Source of the DNA: Rothia koreensis
GTDB taxonomy: Bacteria > Actinomycetota > Actinomycetes > Actinomycetales > Micrococcaceae
Reading direction: 5' to 3'
DNA length: 64,000 bases
Assembly: GCF_004136575.1 (NCBI RefSeq)
Contig: NZ_NOIQ01000001.1
Span: 372,001 to 436,000 of the forward strand
Shown piece after piece: positions 55,757-64,000 of this stretch. The notes under the pieces were generated by a model. It worked only from the letters and a program-made list of their open reading frames with translations. It was not told the origin of the DNA and searched no databases. The position numbers were made by a program, and so were the translations under genes. Numbering within the stretch: the stretch's first letter is position 1; the number at the start of each line of letters is the position of its first letter.

Positions 55757-55808
55757 CCCAGGGCTCCCGACGGAACCAATGGGGAAGGCGTGACCGCGGC
55801 GAAACGTC

Positions 55809-55814
55809 TAGGAT
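55809..55814 (+). promoter_or_regulatory. -10 element of clpS (near-leaderless)
   Basis: TAGGAT, 8 nt before the clpS ATG at 55823, divergent from the pncB promoter 53 bp away. Confidence 0.45.
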
Positions 55815-55822
55815 TGAGCATT

Positions 55823-56170
55823 ATGGTCAGTCAGTCTGCACAGAATCTGCCCGTGGCCAGTGAGTCCGCCCCGGGAACGTCCCCGGAGACCACGCCATCG
55901 GCGGATGTCGGCCTCTTGGACCGGCCCGCCGAAGACAACCCCTGGCGCGTGATCGTGTGGAACGATCCCGTCAACCTCATGAGTTACGTGACCTATGTCT
56001 TTCGTGCGCATTTTCATTACTCTCAGGACAAAGCGAGGACCCTCATGATGGCCGTCCACCAGGAGGGTCGCGCCACGGTGTTCACCGGCGGCCGGGAAGA
56101 CGCGGAACGGCACACGAGTGCTATGCACGGGTACGGTCTGTGGGCGACATTCGAACGGGACGGAGGCTGA
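55823..56170 (+). CDS. clpS: ATP-dependent Clp protease adaptor ClpS
   Basis: 115 residues. A disordered N-terminus of about 45 residues precedes the ClpS fold: PWRVIVWNDPVNLMSYVTYVF, where the NDPVNLM loop forms the N-degron pocket, and KARTLMMAVHQEGRATVFTG. It delivers N-end-rule substrates to ClpC/ClpA. It ends 4 nt before the DUF2017 gene, a conserved actinobacterial pair. Confidence 0.93.
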   Translation: MVSQSAQNLPVASESAPGTSPETTPSADVGLLDRPAEDNPWRVIVWNDPVNLMSYVTYVFRAHFHYSQDKARTLMMAVHQEGRATVFTGGREDAERHTSAMHGYGLWATFERDGG

Positions 56171-56174
56171 GACC

Positions 56175-56729
56175 ATGGCCAAGGAATTCAGGAGCGGGCG
56201 CAAGGGCATCACCGGCGGCCTCGAAGGGCCGGAACGCGAGCTGCTCATCAAACTGTTCCAGGACGTCATCACGACCCTGGAGCCCGATACCCCGGAGGAC
56301 GAGGACCCGCTGGCCTCCTTGGTGGGCATCTCCGAGGATTCGTCGGTCCCGGAGGACCCCGCCCTGGCCCGGTTGCTTCCGCAGGCCAGCGACGACGACG
56401 AGGAAGCCGCCGAATTCCGGCGGCTCACCGAGCGTTCCGTCAGGGAAGCAAAAATCGGTCACCTGAGGATGGCCGCGATGGACTGCGAGTCTCCCAAACT
56501 TCTTCTTGACCACGAGCACTCCATGGCCTTCGCCTCGGCGCTCAACGACGTCCGGTTGGTCCTGGCCACCCGGCTGGGCATCGAATCCGAGGAGGATGCA
56601 CAACGCGTTGCCTCCTACACCGATTGGTCCCAGGCGCAGGACGTCGAATCCTATATGTCCCTGGTCTACCAATTCGTCTCCTGGTTGCAGGACTCACTCG
56701 TCGAAGCCATGCTTTCCGACCTCGACTGA
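56175..56729 (+). CDS. DUF2017 protein
   Basis: 184 residues, mostly helical and acidic. It begins KEFRSGRKGITGGLEGPERELLIKLFQDVI, with a conserved centre LRMAAMDCESPKLLLDHEHSMAFASALNDVRLVLATRLGI. No catalytic motif is visible. The family is regularly found directly after clpS in Actinobacteria, so a role linked to ClpS or proteolysis is plausible but unproven. The last part (SYMSLVYQFVSWLQDSLVEAML) could be an amphipathic interaction helix. Confidence 0.82.
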   Translation: MAKEFRSGRKGITGGLEGPERELLIKLFQDVITTLEPDTPEDEDPLASLVGISEDSSVPEDPALARLLPQASDDDEEAAEFRRLTERSVREAKIGHLRMAAMDCESPKLLLDHEHSMAFASALNDVRLVLATRLGIESEEDAQRVASYTDWSQAQDVESYMSLVYQFVSWLQDSLVEAMLSDLD

Positions 56730-56767
56730 TCTGGCATGACGGTGCAATCAGTCCACCGATCAGCGGA

Positions 56768-56773
56768 TATGCT
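56768..56773 (+). promoter_or_regulatory. Possible -10 of the murI operon
   Basis: TATGCT about 95 nt upstream of the murI ATG. A second candidate, TACCCT at 56851-56856, lies 10 nt before the ATG and would give a leader of about 3 nt. Confidence 0.3.
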
Positions 56774-56866
56774 GTGGTCGGACCGGAGTGAGTTTTCCCG
56801 CAATGCCGATCCGATGACCCCGTCGGGCCCCGGTCGAGACCAATAGCCGCTACCCTCGAAAGCACC

Positions 56867-57922
56867 ATGAACAGCCACTTGACTGCCGACGATTCGCAGA
56901 AGCTCACCGCGTGGGGCAGTACCGCCCCTTCGGCCCCCACGCCGGGCGCGCCGATCGGCGTCTTCGATTCCGGGGTCGGTGGGCTCACGGTGGCCCGGGC
57001 GATCATGGATCAGTTGCCGCACGAGAAGGTCATCTACGTCGGCGACACCGCAAACGGTCCCTACGGGCCCCTGCCGATCGCCCAGGTTCGCGCCAACGCC
57101 CTCAGAATCATGGACGATCTGGTGGATTCGGGCGTCAAAGCCCTGGTCATCGCCTGCAATACCGCCTCGGCAGCGGTGCTGCGCGACGCGAGGGAAAGAT
57201 ACACGAGGAAGTACGGCATCCCCGTCGTCGAGGTGATCCAGCCCGCGGTTCGTCGTGCGGTCGCCGCGACCCGCAACGGCAAGATCGGGGTCCTGGGGAC
57301 TGCGGCCACCATTTCATCCAGAGCCTACGAGGACTCTTTCGCCGCGGCCCCACATCTGACGGTTCGCTCGGAGGCCTGCCCCGAGTTCGTCGATTTCGTG
57401 GAACGCGGCGTCACGACAGGCCCGGAGCTGCTCGAGACCGTGGAAAGACACCTCGTTCCCGTTCAGGACGCCGGGGCGGACACCGTGATCCTCGGATGCA
57501 CCCATTACCCCCTCCTGACCGGCGTGATCTCCTACGTCCTGGGCCACGGGGTGACCCTGGTGACCTCCTCGGAGGAGACGGCCAAGGACCTGTTCCGCGC
57601 CCTGACCAACGAAGGGTTGCTCCGAACCGACGGCGCAGCGCCGGAGCACGAGTTCGTGGCCACGGGAGACCCCGAGGCATTCCAGCAGATCGCCCAGCGG
57701 TTCTTGGGCCCCGCCGTGACGGGAGTCAGACACACGCGCAGCATCGCGGAATCCTTTCCGACGGCGTCCCTTGCCGTCGTGACACCCGAGCAGCAGGTGC
57801 AGGCCAGCGTGACCCTGCCCGCCGAACCACGCGTCCACTCGGCCGCTGACCCGAGCCCGTCACGGAGCAACCCCGATCCGCACGGAGATCCCGACACGCC
57901 GAGAGGAACCTCATGGAACTGA
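56867..57922 (+). CDS. murI: Glutamate racemase with C-terminal extension
   Basis: 351 residues. It makes D-glutamate for peptidoglycan. Catalytic Cys97 (VIACNTAS) and Cys211 ([10 protein letters not shown]), substrate Asp34 ([10 protein letters not shown]) and [10 protein letters not shown] are present. Typical MurI is about 265-285 residues; here the last about 65 residues (Pro/Ser/Asp-rich, no fold) extend beyond the domain. The 3' end overlaps the following MBL gene by 10 nt. The murI/Rv1339-like/rph/rdgB order matches Mycobacterium as I recall it. Confidence 0.93.
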   Translation: MNSHLTADDSQKLTAWGSTAPSAPTPGAPIGVFDSGVGGLTVARAIMDQLPHEKVIYVGDTANGPYGPLPIAQVRANALRIMDDLVDSGVKALVIACNTASAAVLRDARERYTRKYGIPVVEVIQPAVRRAVAATRNGKIGVLGTAATISSRAYEDSFAAAPHLTVRSEACPEFVDFVERGVTTGPELLETVERHLVPVQDAGADTVILGCTHYPLLTGVISYVLGHGVTLVTSSEETAKDLFRALTNEGLLRTDGAAPEHEFVATGDPEAFQQIAQRFLGPAVTGVRHTRSIAESFPTASLAVVTPEQQVQASVTLPAEPRVHSAADPSPSRSNPDPHGDPDTPRGTSWN

Positions 57923-58707
57923 AAGTCATCGGGTGCACCGGCTCGTTCGCCGGGCCGCAGTCCCCGGCGTCCTGCTACCTGGTCTCATCCACTGATTCCG
58001 CGGGACGGACCTGGCGGGTCCTGCTCGACATGGGAAGCGGCTCGCTGGGGGAGATCCAGAAGCACATCGAGCTCACGGCGATCGACGCCGTGTTCGTGAG
58101 TCACCTGCACCCCGATCACTGTGTCGACCTTGCCGGACTGTACATTGCGGCCCGGTGGGACCCTCGTGGCTGGTCCACCGGACCCATCGACGTCTGGTGC
58201 CCCAAGGGAACGGACTCCTACCTGGCCCGGACGCACAGCATGCCTCCTGAAGCGACCCTCGGCGACCAGTTCACCTTCCACGAATGGGCGGACGAGGAAA
58301 TCGTCGAGGTCGGCCCGCTGTCCGTCCAACCCTTCCGAGTCGTGCACCCCATCGAGGACCCCTTCGCACTGCGCGTGACCGAGCACGGCGAGCGTGGCGA
58401 CGTCGTCCTGACGTATTCGGGAGACTCGGATGCCTGCGAGGGACTGACCCGGGCCGCGGAAGGCTCCGACCTCTTTCTCTGCGAAGCCGCCTACATGGAA
58501 GGACGCGATGACGGCCTCCGGGGCATCCACCTGACGGGGGCCAGAGCCGGACAGACGGCCCAGGAGGCCGGAACCCGGCGACTTCTCCTGACCCACTTGC
58601 CCATCTGGAACGACAAGGCCACGGTGCTCGCCGAGGCCCGTGATCACTTCGATGGTCCGGCCGACGTCGTCGCTCCGCTGGCCGAATACACACTCGGCCG
58701 GTCCTGA
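57913..58707 (+). CDS. MBL-fold hydrolase, Rv1339-like (atypical cyclic-nucleotide phosphodiesterase family)
   Basis: 264 residues. The metal motif is [11 protein letters not shown] (His64, His66, Asp68, His69), with further ligands in [19 protein letters not shown] and LLLTHLPIW. Position between murI and rph, size and motifs match M. tuberculosis Rv1339, which has been shown to hydrolyse cAMP; activity here is inferred. RNase Z-like folding is also possible, but the synteny favours the Rv1339 group. GAGAGGAAC precedes the ATG, which lies within murI. Confidence 0.87.
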   Translation: MELKVIGCTGSFAGPQSPASCYLVSSTDSAGRTWRVLLDMGSGSLGEIQKHIELTAIDAVFVSHLHPDHCVDLAGLYIAARWDPRGWSTGPIDVWCPKGTDSYLARTHSMPPEATLGDQFTFHEWADEEIVEVGPLSVQPFRVVHPIEDPFALRVTEHGERGDVVLTYSGDSDACEGLTRAAEGSDLFLCEAAYMEGRDDGLRGIHLTGARAGQTAQEAGTRRLLLTHLPIWNDKATVLAEARDHFDGPADVVAPLAEYTLGRS

Positions 58708-58762
58708 CCCGCGGAGTGACTCAGCGGGCCTGTCACCGTGGGTCTTTCCCGCCGGGCGGCGG

Positions 58763-58768
58763 TATGGT
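58763..58768 (+). promoter_or_regulatory. -10 element of rph (leaderless configuration)
   Basis: TATGGT, 6 nt before the rph ATG at 58775. Confidence 0.45.
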
Positions 58769-58774
58769 GAAGAC

Positions 58775-59536
58775 ATGACTTCTCAGACCTCCCCGAACAG
58801 CGCCACGACGAGAGCCGACGGGCGAGCCGTCGACGAACTCCGGCCCATTTCCATTACCCGTGGCTGGTCCCGCAACGCGGAAGGCTCCGCGCTCATCGAG
58901 TTCGGCAATACCCGAGTCCTGTGCACCGCTTCGCTGACCGAGGGAGTGCCCCGCTGGCTCAAGGGCGAGGGCAAGGGATGGGTCACCGCCGAATACGCGA
59001 TGCTTCCCCGAGCGACCAACACGCGCTCCGCCCGCGAATCCGTCAAGGGAAAAATCGGTGGACGCACCCACGAGATCTCACGCCTGATCGGACGGTCCCT
59101 GCGGGCCGTGATCGATACCGAGGCCCTCGGCGAGAACACGGTGGTTCTCGACTGCGACGTGCTCCAGGCCGACGGCGGAACGCGCACGGCCGCCATCACC
59201 GGGGCGTATGTTGCGCTCGCAGAGGCCGTCGCGTGGGCACAACGCGAGGGGATCGTGGACCGGAAGAAGAGCCCGTTGACCGATTCCGTGTCGGCCGTCT
59301 CGGTCGGGATCATCGACGGTACCCCCATGCTGGATCTTCCTTACGTCGAGGACGTCCGAGCCGAGACGGACATGAATGTGGTGGTCACCGGATCGGGTTC
59401 CTTCGTCGAGGTCCAGGGAACGGCCGAAGGAACCCCCTTCGACCGTGACGAGCTCAACCTCCTGCTGGACCTCGCGTTGGCGGGCACCTCGGAACTGGCC
59501 ACGATCCAGCAACAAACCCTCGAGGAGTCGGCATGA
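58775..59536 (+). CDS. rph: Ribonuclease PH
   Basis: 253-residue phosphorolytic 3'-5' exoribonuclease trimming tRNA 3' ends. Motifs are [38 protein letters not shown], the Arg-rich [35 protein letters not shown] and [23 protein letters not shown]. The start at 58775 is the first ATG after the -10. It overlaps rdgB by 4 nt (ATGA). Confidence 0.95.
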   Translation: MTSQTSPNSATTRADGRAVDELRPISITRGWSRNAEGSALIEFGNTRVLCTASLTEGVPRWLKGEGKGWVTAEYAMLPRATNTRSARESVKGKIGGRTHEISRLIGRSLRAVIDTEALGENTVVLDCDVLQADGGTRTAAITGAYVALAEAVAWAQREGIVDRKKSPLTDSVSAVSVGIIDGTPMLDLPYVEDVRAETDMNVVVTGSGSFVEVQGTAEGTPFDRDELNLLLDLALAGTSELATIQQQTLEESA

Positions 59537-60198
59537 GCCCCGAGGGACAGCCTGAACCGGTGCTCGTCCTGGCGAGCCACAATGCCGGGAAACTGGTCGA
59601 ACTGCGTGAAATACTCCGGGGCCGTGTCCGCGGCCTGGACGTTGACACCCAGGTGGTGGACGCCGGCGCCGTCGGCGCGCCCGACGTCGTCGAGACGGGC
59701 GTGACGTTCGCGGAGAATTCTCTCCTCAAGGCGCGCGCGGTGGCAGCGGCCACGGGTCTCGTGGCCGTCGCCGATGACTCCGGCCTGTGCGTCGACGTCA
59801 TGAACGGTGCACCGGGGATCTTCTCGGCACGCTGGTCGGGCCGGCACGGAGACGACGACGCCAACATCGAGTTGCTCCTTGCCCAGTTGGGTGACATTCC
59901 CGAGGAACACAGGACGGCCCACTTCGAGTGCGCGGCGGGGCTGGCCGGTCCCGGCGGCGTCGAGGTCGTCGAATACGGGCGCATGCCCGGGCGACTCCTG
60001 AGGAGCGTCACCGGAACCAACGGTTTCGGCTACGACCCGATCTTTGCACCCGACGAACTGACGGGTGAGGACGCCGGCCTTTCGGCGGCCCAGATCTCCG
60101 CCGAACTGAAGAATGCGATCAGTCATCGGGCGAGGGCCTTCGCGGCGCTCGTCCCGCATATCGACGCTGCGCTCTCATCGGATCTCGCACAGAGGTAG
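59533..60198 (+). CDS. rdgB: XTP/dITP diphosphatase (RdgB/HAM1 family)
   Basis: 221-residue house-cleaning pyrophosphatase that removes inosine and xanthosine triphosphates from nucleotide pools. The SHNxxK motif is [14 protein letters not shown], followed by [37 protein letters not shown] and [11 protein letters not shown]. It is coupled to rph, as in many Actinobacteria. Confidence 0.95.
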   Translation: MSPEGQPEPVLVLASHNAGKLVELREILRGRVRGLDVDTQVVDAGAVGAPDVVETGVTFAENSLLKARAVAAATGLVAVADDSGLCVDVMNGAPGIFSARWSGRHGDDDANIELLLAQLGDIPEEHRTAHFECAAGLAGPGGVEVVEYGRMPGRLLRSVTGTNGFGYDPIFAPDELTGEDAGLSAAQISAELKNAISHRARAFAALVPHIDAALSSDLAQR

Positions 60199-60204
60199 TC
60201 ATTC

Positions 60205-61077
60205 GTGTCCCGCATGTCCAGATTCGCCCAGATGCGATACTTCCCCCTCATCAAGGCCGTATTGGACCAGGCAGGTGCTCCCGTCGGGCCCGATGAATGG
60301 GACGTGCACTCGAACGGATCCGCGCACATCGTGGTCAACGCTGGCCACCGGCTCAGCGTGAGAGTGGCCAAGAACCTGACGGCCGGCGAGGCCATGGAGA
60401 CCAGGACCCGATTGCTGCGGGCACTTCCCGACGACCTTCCATTCGCCGTTCCTCGCCCGCTGACCCGGGTGATCTCACGCGCCGGGTACACGGCCGTGGG
60501 CCTCAGCTGGATTCCCGGCGAAGCCAGGGACATCGGGCCGGCGCCGGCCCGTCAACTCGGACGAGCCCTGAGGGCCATCGGACGTATGGACCCGGTGCCC
60601 CTCGAACCCTATTTGGAGCCGGTCCACCACCACTGGGGCGGGGACGACTGGGAGAAGACGCTGAGAGAGCAGGTCGTGCCGCGGTTGCTCCCCGGCAATC
60701 GGCACGTGGCGGAGCGCCTGATCGAGGAAGTCCTGGAGATGGAACCGGTCACGCCGCGAATCATTCATTCGGACTTCTCCGGGCACAACATCCTCTGGAA
60801 CAAGGACAAATTGACCGGCGTCATCGACTGGGACCATGCGGCCCTCGGGGACCCGTCCTGGGACATTGCCGCCGCGGCGAACTGGTACGGCTGGGATGTG
60901 CTGACGAAATGCGTCGGCAAGGAATGGGCGGAACGGGCACGAACCGTCTACCACCTCATGCCCCTCCAATCCGTCGGCTACGCCATCGTGAACGGGGGCG
61001 GGGGAGCGATTACGCGTCAGTCCCTGGAGAGAGCCGATGCGTGGTTCGAGGAGCACCGGGGCGAGCTCCCCGCGTGA
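60205..61077 (+). CDS. Aminoglycoside phosphotransferase-family (APH/choline kinase-like) protein
   Basis: 290 residues. The kinase motifs IIHSDFSGHNILW (catalytic Asp, metal Asn) and VIDWDHAALGDPSWDIA (metal Asp) are intact; the N-lobe holds VRVAKNLTAGEA. The substrate is unknown, and nothing indicates antibiotic resistance: chromosomal homologs of this type act on small metabolites. It follows rdgB by 6 nt. The start is a GTG at 60205, with an ATG three codons on as alternative. Confidence 0.78.
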   Translation: MSRMSRFAQMRYFPLIKAVLDQAGAPVGPDEWDVHSNGSAHIVVNAGHRLSVRVAKNLTAGEAMETRTRLLRALPDDLPFAVPRPLTRVISRAGYTAVGLSWIPGEARDIGPAPARQLGRALRAIGRMDPVPLEPYLEPVHHHWGGDDWEKTLREQVVPRLLPGNRHVAERLIEEVLEMEPVTPRIIHSDFSGHNILWNKDKLTGVIDWDHAALGDPSWDIAAAANWYGWDVLTKCVGKEWAERARTVYHLMPLQSVGYAIVNGGGGAITRQSLERADAWFEEHRGELPA

Positions 61078-61108
61078 CCCTGCGGCGTCGGCCCGGGCGC
61101 TGACGATC

Positions 61109-62206
61109 TCAGGGTCGCGGTAGAAGGTCATCCCAGGTACGCACGGCGGATGTCCACCGCTCGACGCCGGCATCCACGGCACGCGGCACGACCGAACCGA
61201 GACTGGGGGAACCTGCCTGGCCCAGGGAACGCAGGCCGTGCCCTCGGTCCACCGAACGAGCGGCCTCCCTGAGCACCCGCGTGAGGCACCCCGCGACGGT
61301 TCCTGATTCGACGGGCGCCTCAGCCTCCATCGCGGACCTGACGGCGTGGACCAGGACCGAAACACATTCGGTTCGGCGGGGGTCTTCCGCCGAAGGGTTC
61401 CGAGCCAGACTCTTCACGGCGGCCGTGGTCTCCGGAGCCTCGGCGAACAGGGCGCCGAAGCCTCGGTCGGAGCTCCCCGTCGCCGCATATTGTTGCCGGA
61501 GCCCGCGCGGGGCCGGGGCACGTTCGGCGTCGTCGTCGGGCAGGACTGCGGCAACGTCGGCCAGGGCTCGTCCGATTCTCGACGTCGGCGTGGTGGGCCG
61601 GGCGGCGTCCTCAGATGAATCAGCGGCGGACGAGGCGAGACACGTCCTCACGAGAAAGACCCAGGCAACCCCGCAGGCAAGGGCCTCGGGCGACCCGTGG
61701 GTCAGGCTCGTGACATTGGCGACCAACTGTCCCAGGTGCGGAGTCGAATCCTGCGGGTACAGCGCCAATGGAGTGAGCCGAGGAATGAACGCCGGCGAGA
61801 CGGCATCCGGAAAATCGTGACGTGCGGGATATTGCATGTCAGCCCGCCCCAGGGCCTGTGCCGTCGTCGGATCGAGATGGGCCAATTCCACATCGCACCC
61901 CGAGAGGTCCTGACCGGCCGTCGTCTCCCAATCAGCCCGGGGCGGGAGCGGAGCCGATGGCTCCACCGTGAGTCCAATGACACGTGCCCATCGAAAGTTC
62001 TGCAGCCAGATCGACGCCGTTTCGTCGGCGGACTGGCCCCTGCACGCCCACTCGACGATGTCGCTCATGCCCTCCACGGTCGCGATCGTGCCCACCGCCA
62101 GGGCGGGGTCGGTACCGGTCGCGGCTTCCAGTACTCGGTGGACCATGTTCCGGTACTCGGTGCTGGCGGGCGACGGCAGGGCCGGAAGGCTGGTTGTTTC
62201 GGGCAT
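61109..62206 (-). CDS. Degenerate ADP-ribosylglycohydrolase-like protein
   Basis: 365 residues. The central part, PAFIPRLTPLALYPQ followed by VTSLTHGSPEALACGVAWVFLVRTC, matches the helical core of ADP-ribosylglycohydrolases (their 'RxxPLA...THG' region). The usual metal-binding GDALG and TDDT-type segments at the N-terminus and the GGDTD segment at the C-terminus are not visible. It may therefore be a non-catalytic relative, or a divergent protein I cannot place. It converges on the phosphotransferase gene and diverges from sbcD. The ATG sits 7 nt after a TAGAAT. Confidence 0.6.
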   Translation of the reverse strand: MPETTSLPALPSPASTEYRNMVHRVLEAATGTDPALAVGTIATVEGMSDIVEWACRGQSADETASIWLQNFRWARVIGLTVEPSAPLPPRADWETTAGQDLSGCDVELAHLDPTTAQALGRADMQYPARHDFPDAVSPAFIPRLTPLALYPQDSTPHLGQLVANVTSLTHGSPEALACGVAWVFLVRTCLASSAADSSEDAARPTTPTSRIGRALADVAAVLPDDDAERAPAPRGLRQQYAATGSSDRGFGALFAEAPETTAAVKSLARNPSAEDPRRTECVSVLVHAVRSAMEAEAPVESGTVAGCLTRVLREAARSVDRGHGLRSLGQAGSPSLGSVVPRAVDAGVERWTSAVRTWDDLLPRP

Positions 62207-62213
62207 GGGGATT

Positions 62214-62219
62214 ATTCTA
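62214..62219 (-). promoter_or_regulatory. -10 element, leaderless configuration
   Basis: TAGAAT on the minus strand, 7 nt before the ATG at 62206. Confidence 0.5.
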
Positions 62220-62273
62220 GTCGGCGCCTGGGGGCCGTCCCTCGGGCTGTCTTAACTTGTCGGTCGGGCGGGA

Positions 62274-62279
62274 TAGGTT
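62274..62279 (+). promoter_or_regulatory. -10 element of sbcD (leaderless configuration)
   Basis: TAGGTT, 6 nt before the sbcD ATG at 62286, with TTAACT 16 nt upstream as a weak -35. It is divergent from the promoter at 62214-62219. Confidence 0.5.
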
Positions 62280-62285
62280 GAGCGT

Positions 62286-63452
62286 ATGAGAATCCTTCAT
62301 ACCTCGGACCTTCACCTGGGCAGGTCCTTCCACGGTCGCTCTCTGTTCCGGGAACAAGAGGCGTGGGCGCGCGAACTGGTCGCCGTGTGCGAGGCGCAGG
62401 AGGTCGGCGCCGTCATCATGGCGGGGGACATCTACGACCAGGCCTCACCCAGGACCGATGTCATCGACCAGTTCTCGCGGCTTCTGACCCGCCTTCGGGA
62501 TCTCGACGTCGAGGTCGTGCTGACCAGCGGGAACCACGATTCCGCGGCTCGTCTGGGTTTTGCGTCGAACCTTCTCGAGACTGCCGGCGTTCACTTCAGG
62601 ACGCGTATTGAGGACATCGATCGCCCCGTGCGCCTGGCCGACGGCACGCTGGTGTACGGGATCCCCTATCTGGATCCGCGCTCGTCAGCGGCCGTTCTGG
62701 GAACCGGCCCGACGCATCACGAGGTGCTGTCCGCCGCCGTCGAGCGGGCACGCGACGACAGGCTGCGTCAGCCACACCACACCGCCGTGATCGTGGCCCA
62801 CTGTTTCGCGAGCGGGGCGGAGGGCACGGATTCCGAACGGATCCTCGATACCGGCAACCTCGGCGTCGTCTCCGCGGACATCTTCGATGGGTTCGACTAC
62901 GCCGCGCTGGGCCACCTGCACGGGAGACAGGCCATACGGGACACGGTCCGGTACAGCGGTTCCCCCTTGCCGTTCTCCTTCTCGGAGGCCAACCACCGGA
63001 AGGGATATTGGCTGCTGGATACCTCTGCGGAGACATTGCAGATCGAGGCGGGAGAATGGACCAAGGCGGTCGACTTGGCGTGCATCTCCGGGGAGCTCGA
63101 AGATCTCTTGTCCTCGGAGGATGTCGCCTGGGCCGAAAACTGCCTGTGCCAGGTCACCCTGACCGACCGACGCCGGCCGGCCCACCCGATGGAGCGATTG
63201 CGCGACCGATTTCCCGAAACCCTCGAACTCAAGTTCTCTGGCCTCGAGGCGACCGAACGGGACACGTACGCCTCACGAATGGCCAGAGCCCAGTCTCCGG
63301 CGGAAGCGTGCGCGGCCTTCTACGAACAGGTCAGGGGTCGAGAACTCGATACGAGGGAACACGAAGAAATCACCTCGGCGGTTGCCGAAGCGGAAAGGCT
63401 TCGGGCCGCAGGTGACATGGACTCACCGAGCGGGGAAGAGGGGCACGCATGA
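62286..63452 (+). CDS. sbcD: Exonuclease SbcCD subunit D
   Basis: 388-residue Mre11-type nuclease that cuts hairpins and protein-blocked DNA ends. Calcineurin-like phosphoesterase motifs are HTSDLHLGRSFHG, AGDIYDQ, TSGNHDSAARLG, IVAHCFASG and ALGHLHGRQ. A C-terminal capping domain follows. Its stop overlaps the sbcC ATG by 4 nt, so the complex is made from one mRNA. Confidence 0.94.
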   Translation: MRILHTSDLHLGRSFHGRSLFREQEAWARELVAVCEAQEVGAVIMAGDIYDQASPRTDVIDQFSRLLTRLRDLDVEVVLTSGNHDSAARLGFASNLLETAGVHFRTRIEDIDRPVRLADGTLVYGIPYLDPRSSAAVLGTGPTHHEVLSAAVERARDDRLRQPHHTAVIVAHCFASGAEGTDSERILDTGNLGVVSADIFDGFDYAALGHLHGRQAIRDTVRYSGSPLPFSFSEANHRKGYWLLDTSAETLQIEAGEWTKAVDLACISGELEDLLSSEDVAWAENCLCQVTLTDRRRPAHPMERLRDRFPETLELKFSGLEATERDTYASRMARAQSPAEACAAFYEQVRGRELDTREHEEITSAVAEAERLRAAGDMDSPSGEEGHA

Positions 63453-64000
63453 GGCTGCATCACTTGGAACTGTGCGCGTTCGGACCGTTCCCGTCGAAGG
63501 AACGCGTCGATTTCGACGCCTTGAACGAGGCCGGGCTCTTCCTGCTCAGCGGCCCGACCGGGGCCGGCAAGTCGACCGTCTTCGACGCCATATGCTTTGC
63601 CCTCTACGGCTCGACCACGCGCCCGGAGAACACGAAGAGCCTCTACTCCGATTTCGCGAAGCCCGGGACCGAACCGTACGTGGACCTCGAGCTGACCGTG
63701 GGAGGCCACCGCTACCGAATCCGTCGAACACCCGAATGGGCCCGCCCCTCCACCAGGGCCAAGAGCGGCTGGGTCACGGAACATCCCCAGGTAGCTCTGT
63801 ATCGCTGCCTCGCGGAGGACGCCGTCGCAGCCTCCGACGCTGACTGGGAAGTCCTCTCGGTACGCAACGACGAGGCCGGCAGGATCGTCGCGGAAGCATT
63901 CGGCCTGACCAGGGAGCAGTTTGCGCAGGTCGTGATGCTTCCCCAGGGGCAATTCGCCCGCTTCCTCTCGGCATCATCGGATGAGCGCGAGAAACTCCTG
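63449..64000 (+). CDS. sbcC: Exonuclease SbcCD subunit C, N-terminal part
   Basis: First 184 codons of the Rad50-like ATPase partner of SbcD; the window ends inside the gene. The N-terminus (RLHHLELCAFGPFPSKERVDF), Walker A GPTGAGKS at residues 35-42, and MLPQGQFARFLSA (Q-loop region before the first coiled coil) are clear. The reading frame is open to the last base. Confidence 0.93.
   Translation, partial: MRLHHLELCAFGPFPSKERVDFDALNEAGLFLLSGPTGAGKSTVFDAICFALYGSTTRPENTKSLYSDFAKPGTEPYVDLELTVGGHRYRIRRTPEWARPSTRAKSGWVTEHPQVALYRCLAEDAVAASDADWEVLSVRNDEAGRIVAEAFGLTREQFAQVVMLPQGQFARFLSASSDEREKLL

Noticed and set aside
60205-61077. Aminoglycoside resistance gene
   Set aside because: The APH-fold motifs are generic, the gene is in a conserved housekeeping context without mobile-element signs, and no resistance-specific signature is seen.

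Overview
This window looks like a chromosomal core segment of a high-GC actinobacterium, most probably a Micrococcales/Micrococcaceae-type organism. The evidence is strong G/C bias at third codon positions, frequent GTG starts, several actinobacterial signature genes (multifunctional 2-oxoglutarate enzyme Kgd, the mismatch nuclease NucS, GuaB1, DUF3039, DUF2017) and a Rho factor with the very long Arg/Asn/Asp-rich insertion known from Micrococcus-like bacteria. As far as I recall the Mycobacterium tuberculosis map, the gene order broadly follows it: kgd, sbcCD, argS-lysA-hom-thrC-thrB-rho-prfA-prmC-sua5-(wecA)-atpBEFHAGDC, nucS, ybbN-like, pncB, clpS, murI, Rv1339-like, rph, rdgB. I see no prophage, insertion sequence, integron or CRISPR array.

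Layout. 1-795: start of kgd (minus, runs off the left edge). 1148-2626: guaB1. 2852-5427: two overlapping DUF21/CBS membrane proteins. 5440-8789: a zinc uptake locus (lipoprotein ZnuA, ATPase ZnuC, permease ZnuB) with a convergent Fur-type regulator and an inverted repeat lying across the znuA promoter. 8968-12220: a metallo-hydrolase/HIT pair and a two-component system. 12254-16372: the RNA helicase HrpA (minus). 16468-17493: an alpha/beta hydrolase and tRNA-Arg(CCG) (minus). 17613-24288: argS and the aspartate-family amino acid genes lysA-hom-thrC-thrB. 24652-30041: rho (with a long structured leader), prfA, prmC and a Sua5-type gene. 30065-36253: an SDR-type oxidoreductase, diverging from a glycopolymer cluster (double GT2 glycosyltransferase, CapD/WbpM-like dehydratase, WecA/WbpL-like phosphoglycosyltransferase). 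36250-44224: the complete F1Fo ATP synthase operon, closed by a 17-bp perfect hairpin.

The right third holds: nucS (minus) facing a small zinc-finger protein; an alpha/beta hydrolase; an AI-2E-type permease (minus); a YbbN-like thioredoxin/TPR protein; an ABC-2 exporter pair; DUF3039 plus an SF2 helicase; the NAD-salvage pair pncB-pncA (minus); clpS-DUF2017; murI-Rv1339-like hydrolase-rph-rdgB-phosphotransferase; a degenerate ADP-ribosylglycohydrolase-like protein (minus); and sbcD plus the start of sbcC.

The most striking pattern that gene calls do not explain is regulatory. At least eleven transcription units have a TAnnnT -10 hexamer exactly 6-8 nt before the start codon, which indicates leaderless mRNAs. 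rho, in contrast, appears to be transcribed from a promoter inside the end of thrB with a leader of about 390 nt containing several hairpins and short upstream frames. I found no convincing new defence or mobile system. The least understood items are the DUF3039/helicase pair, the small zinc protein facing nucS, the fused double glycosyltransferase and the ADP-ribosylglycohydrolase-like protein beside sbcCD.
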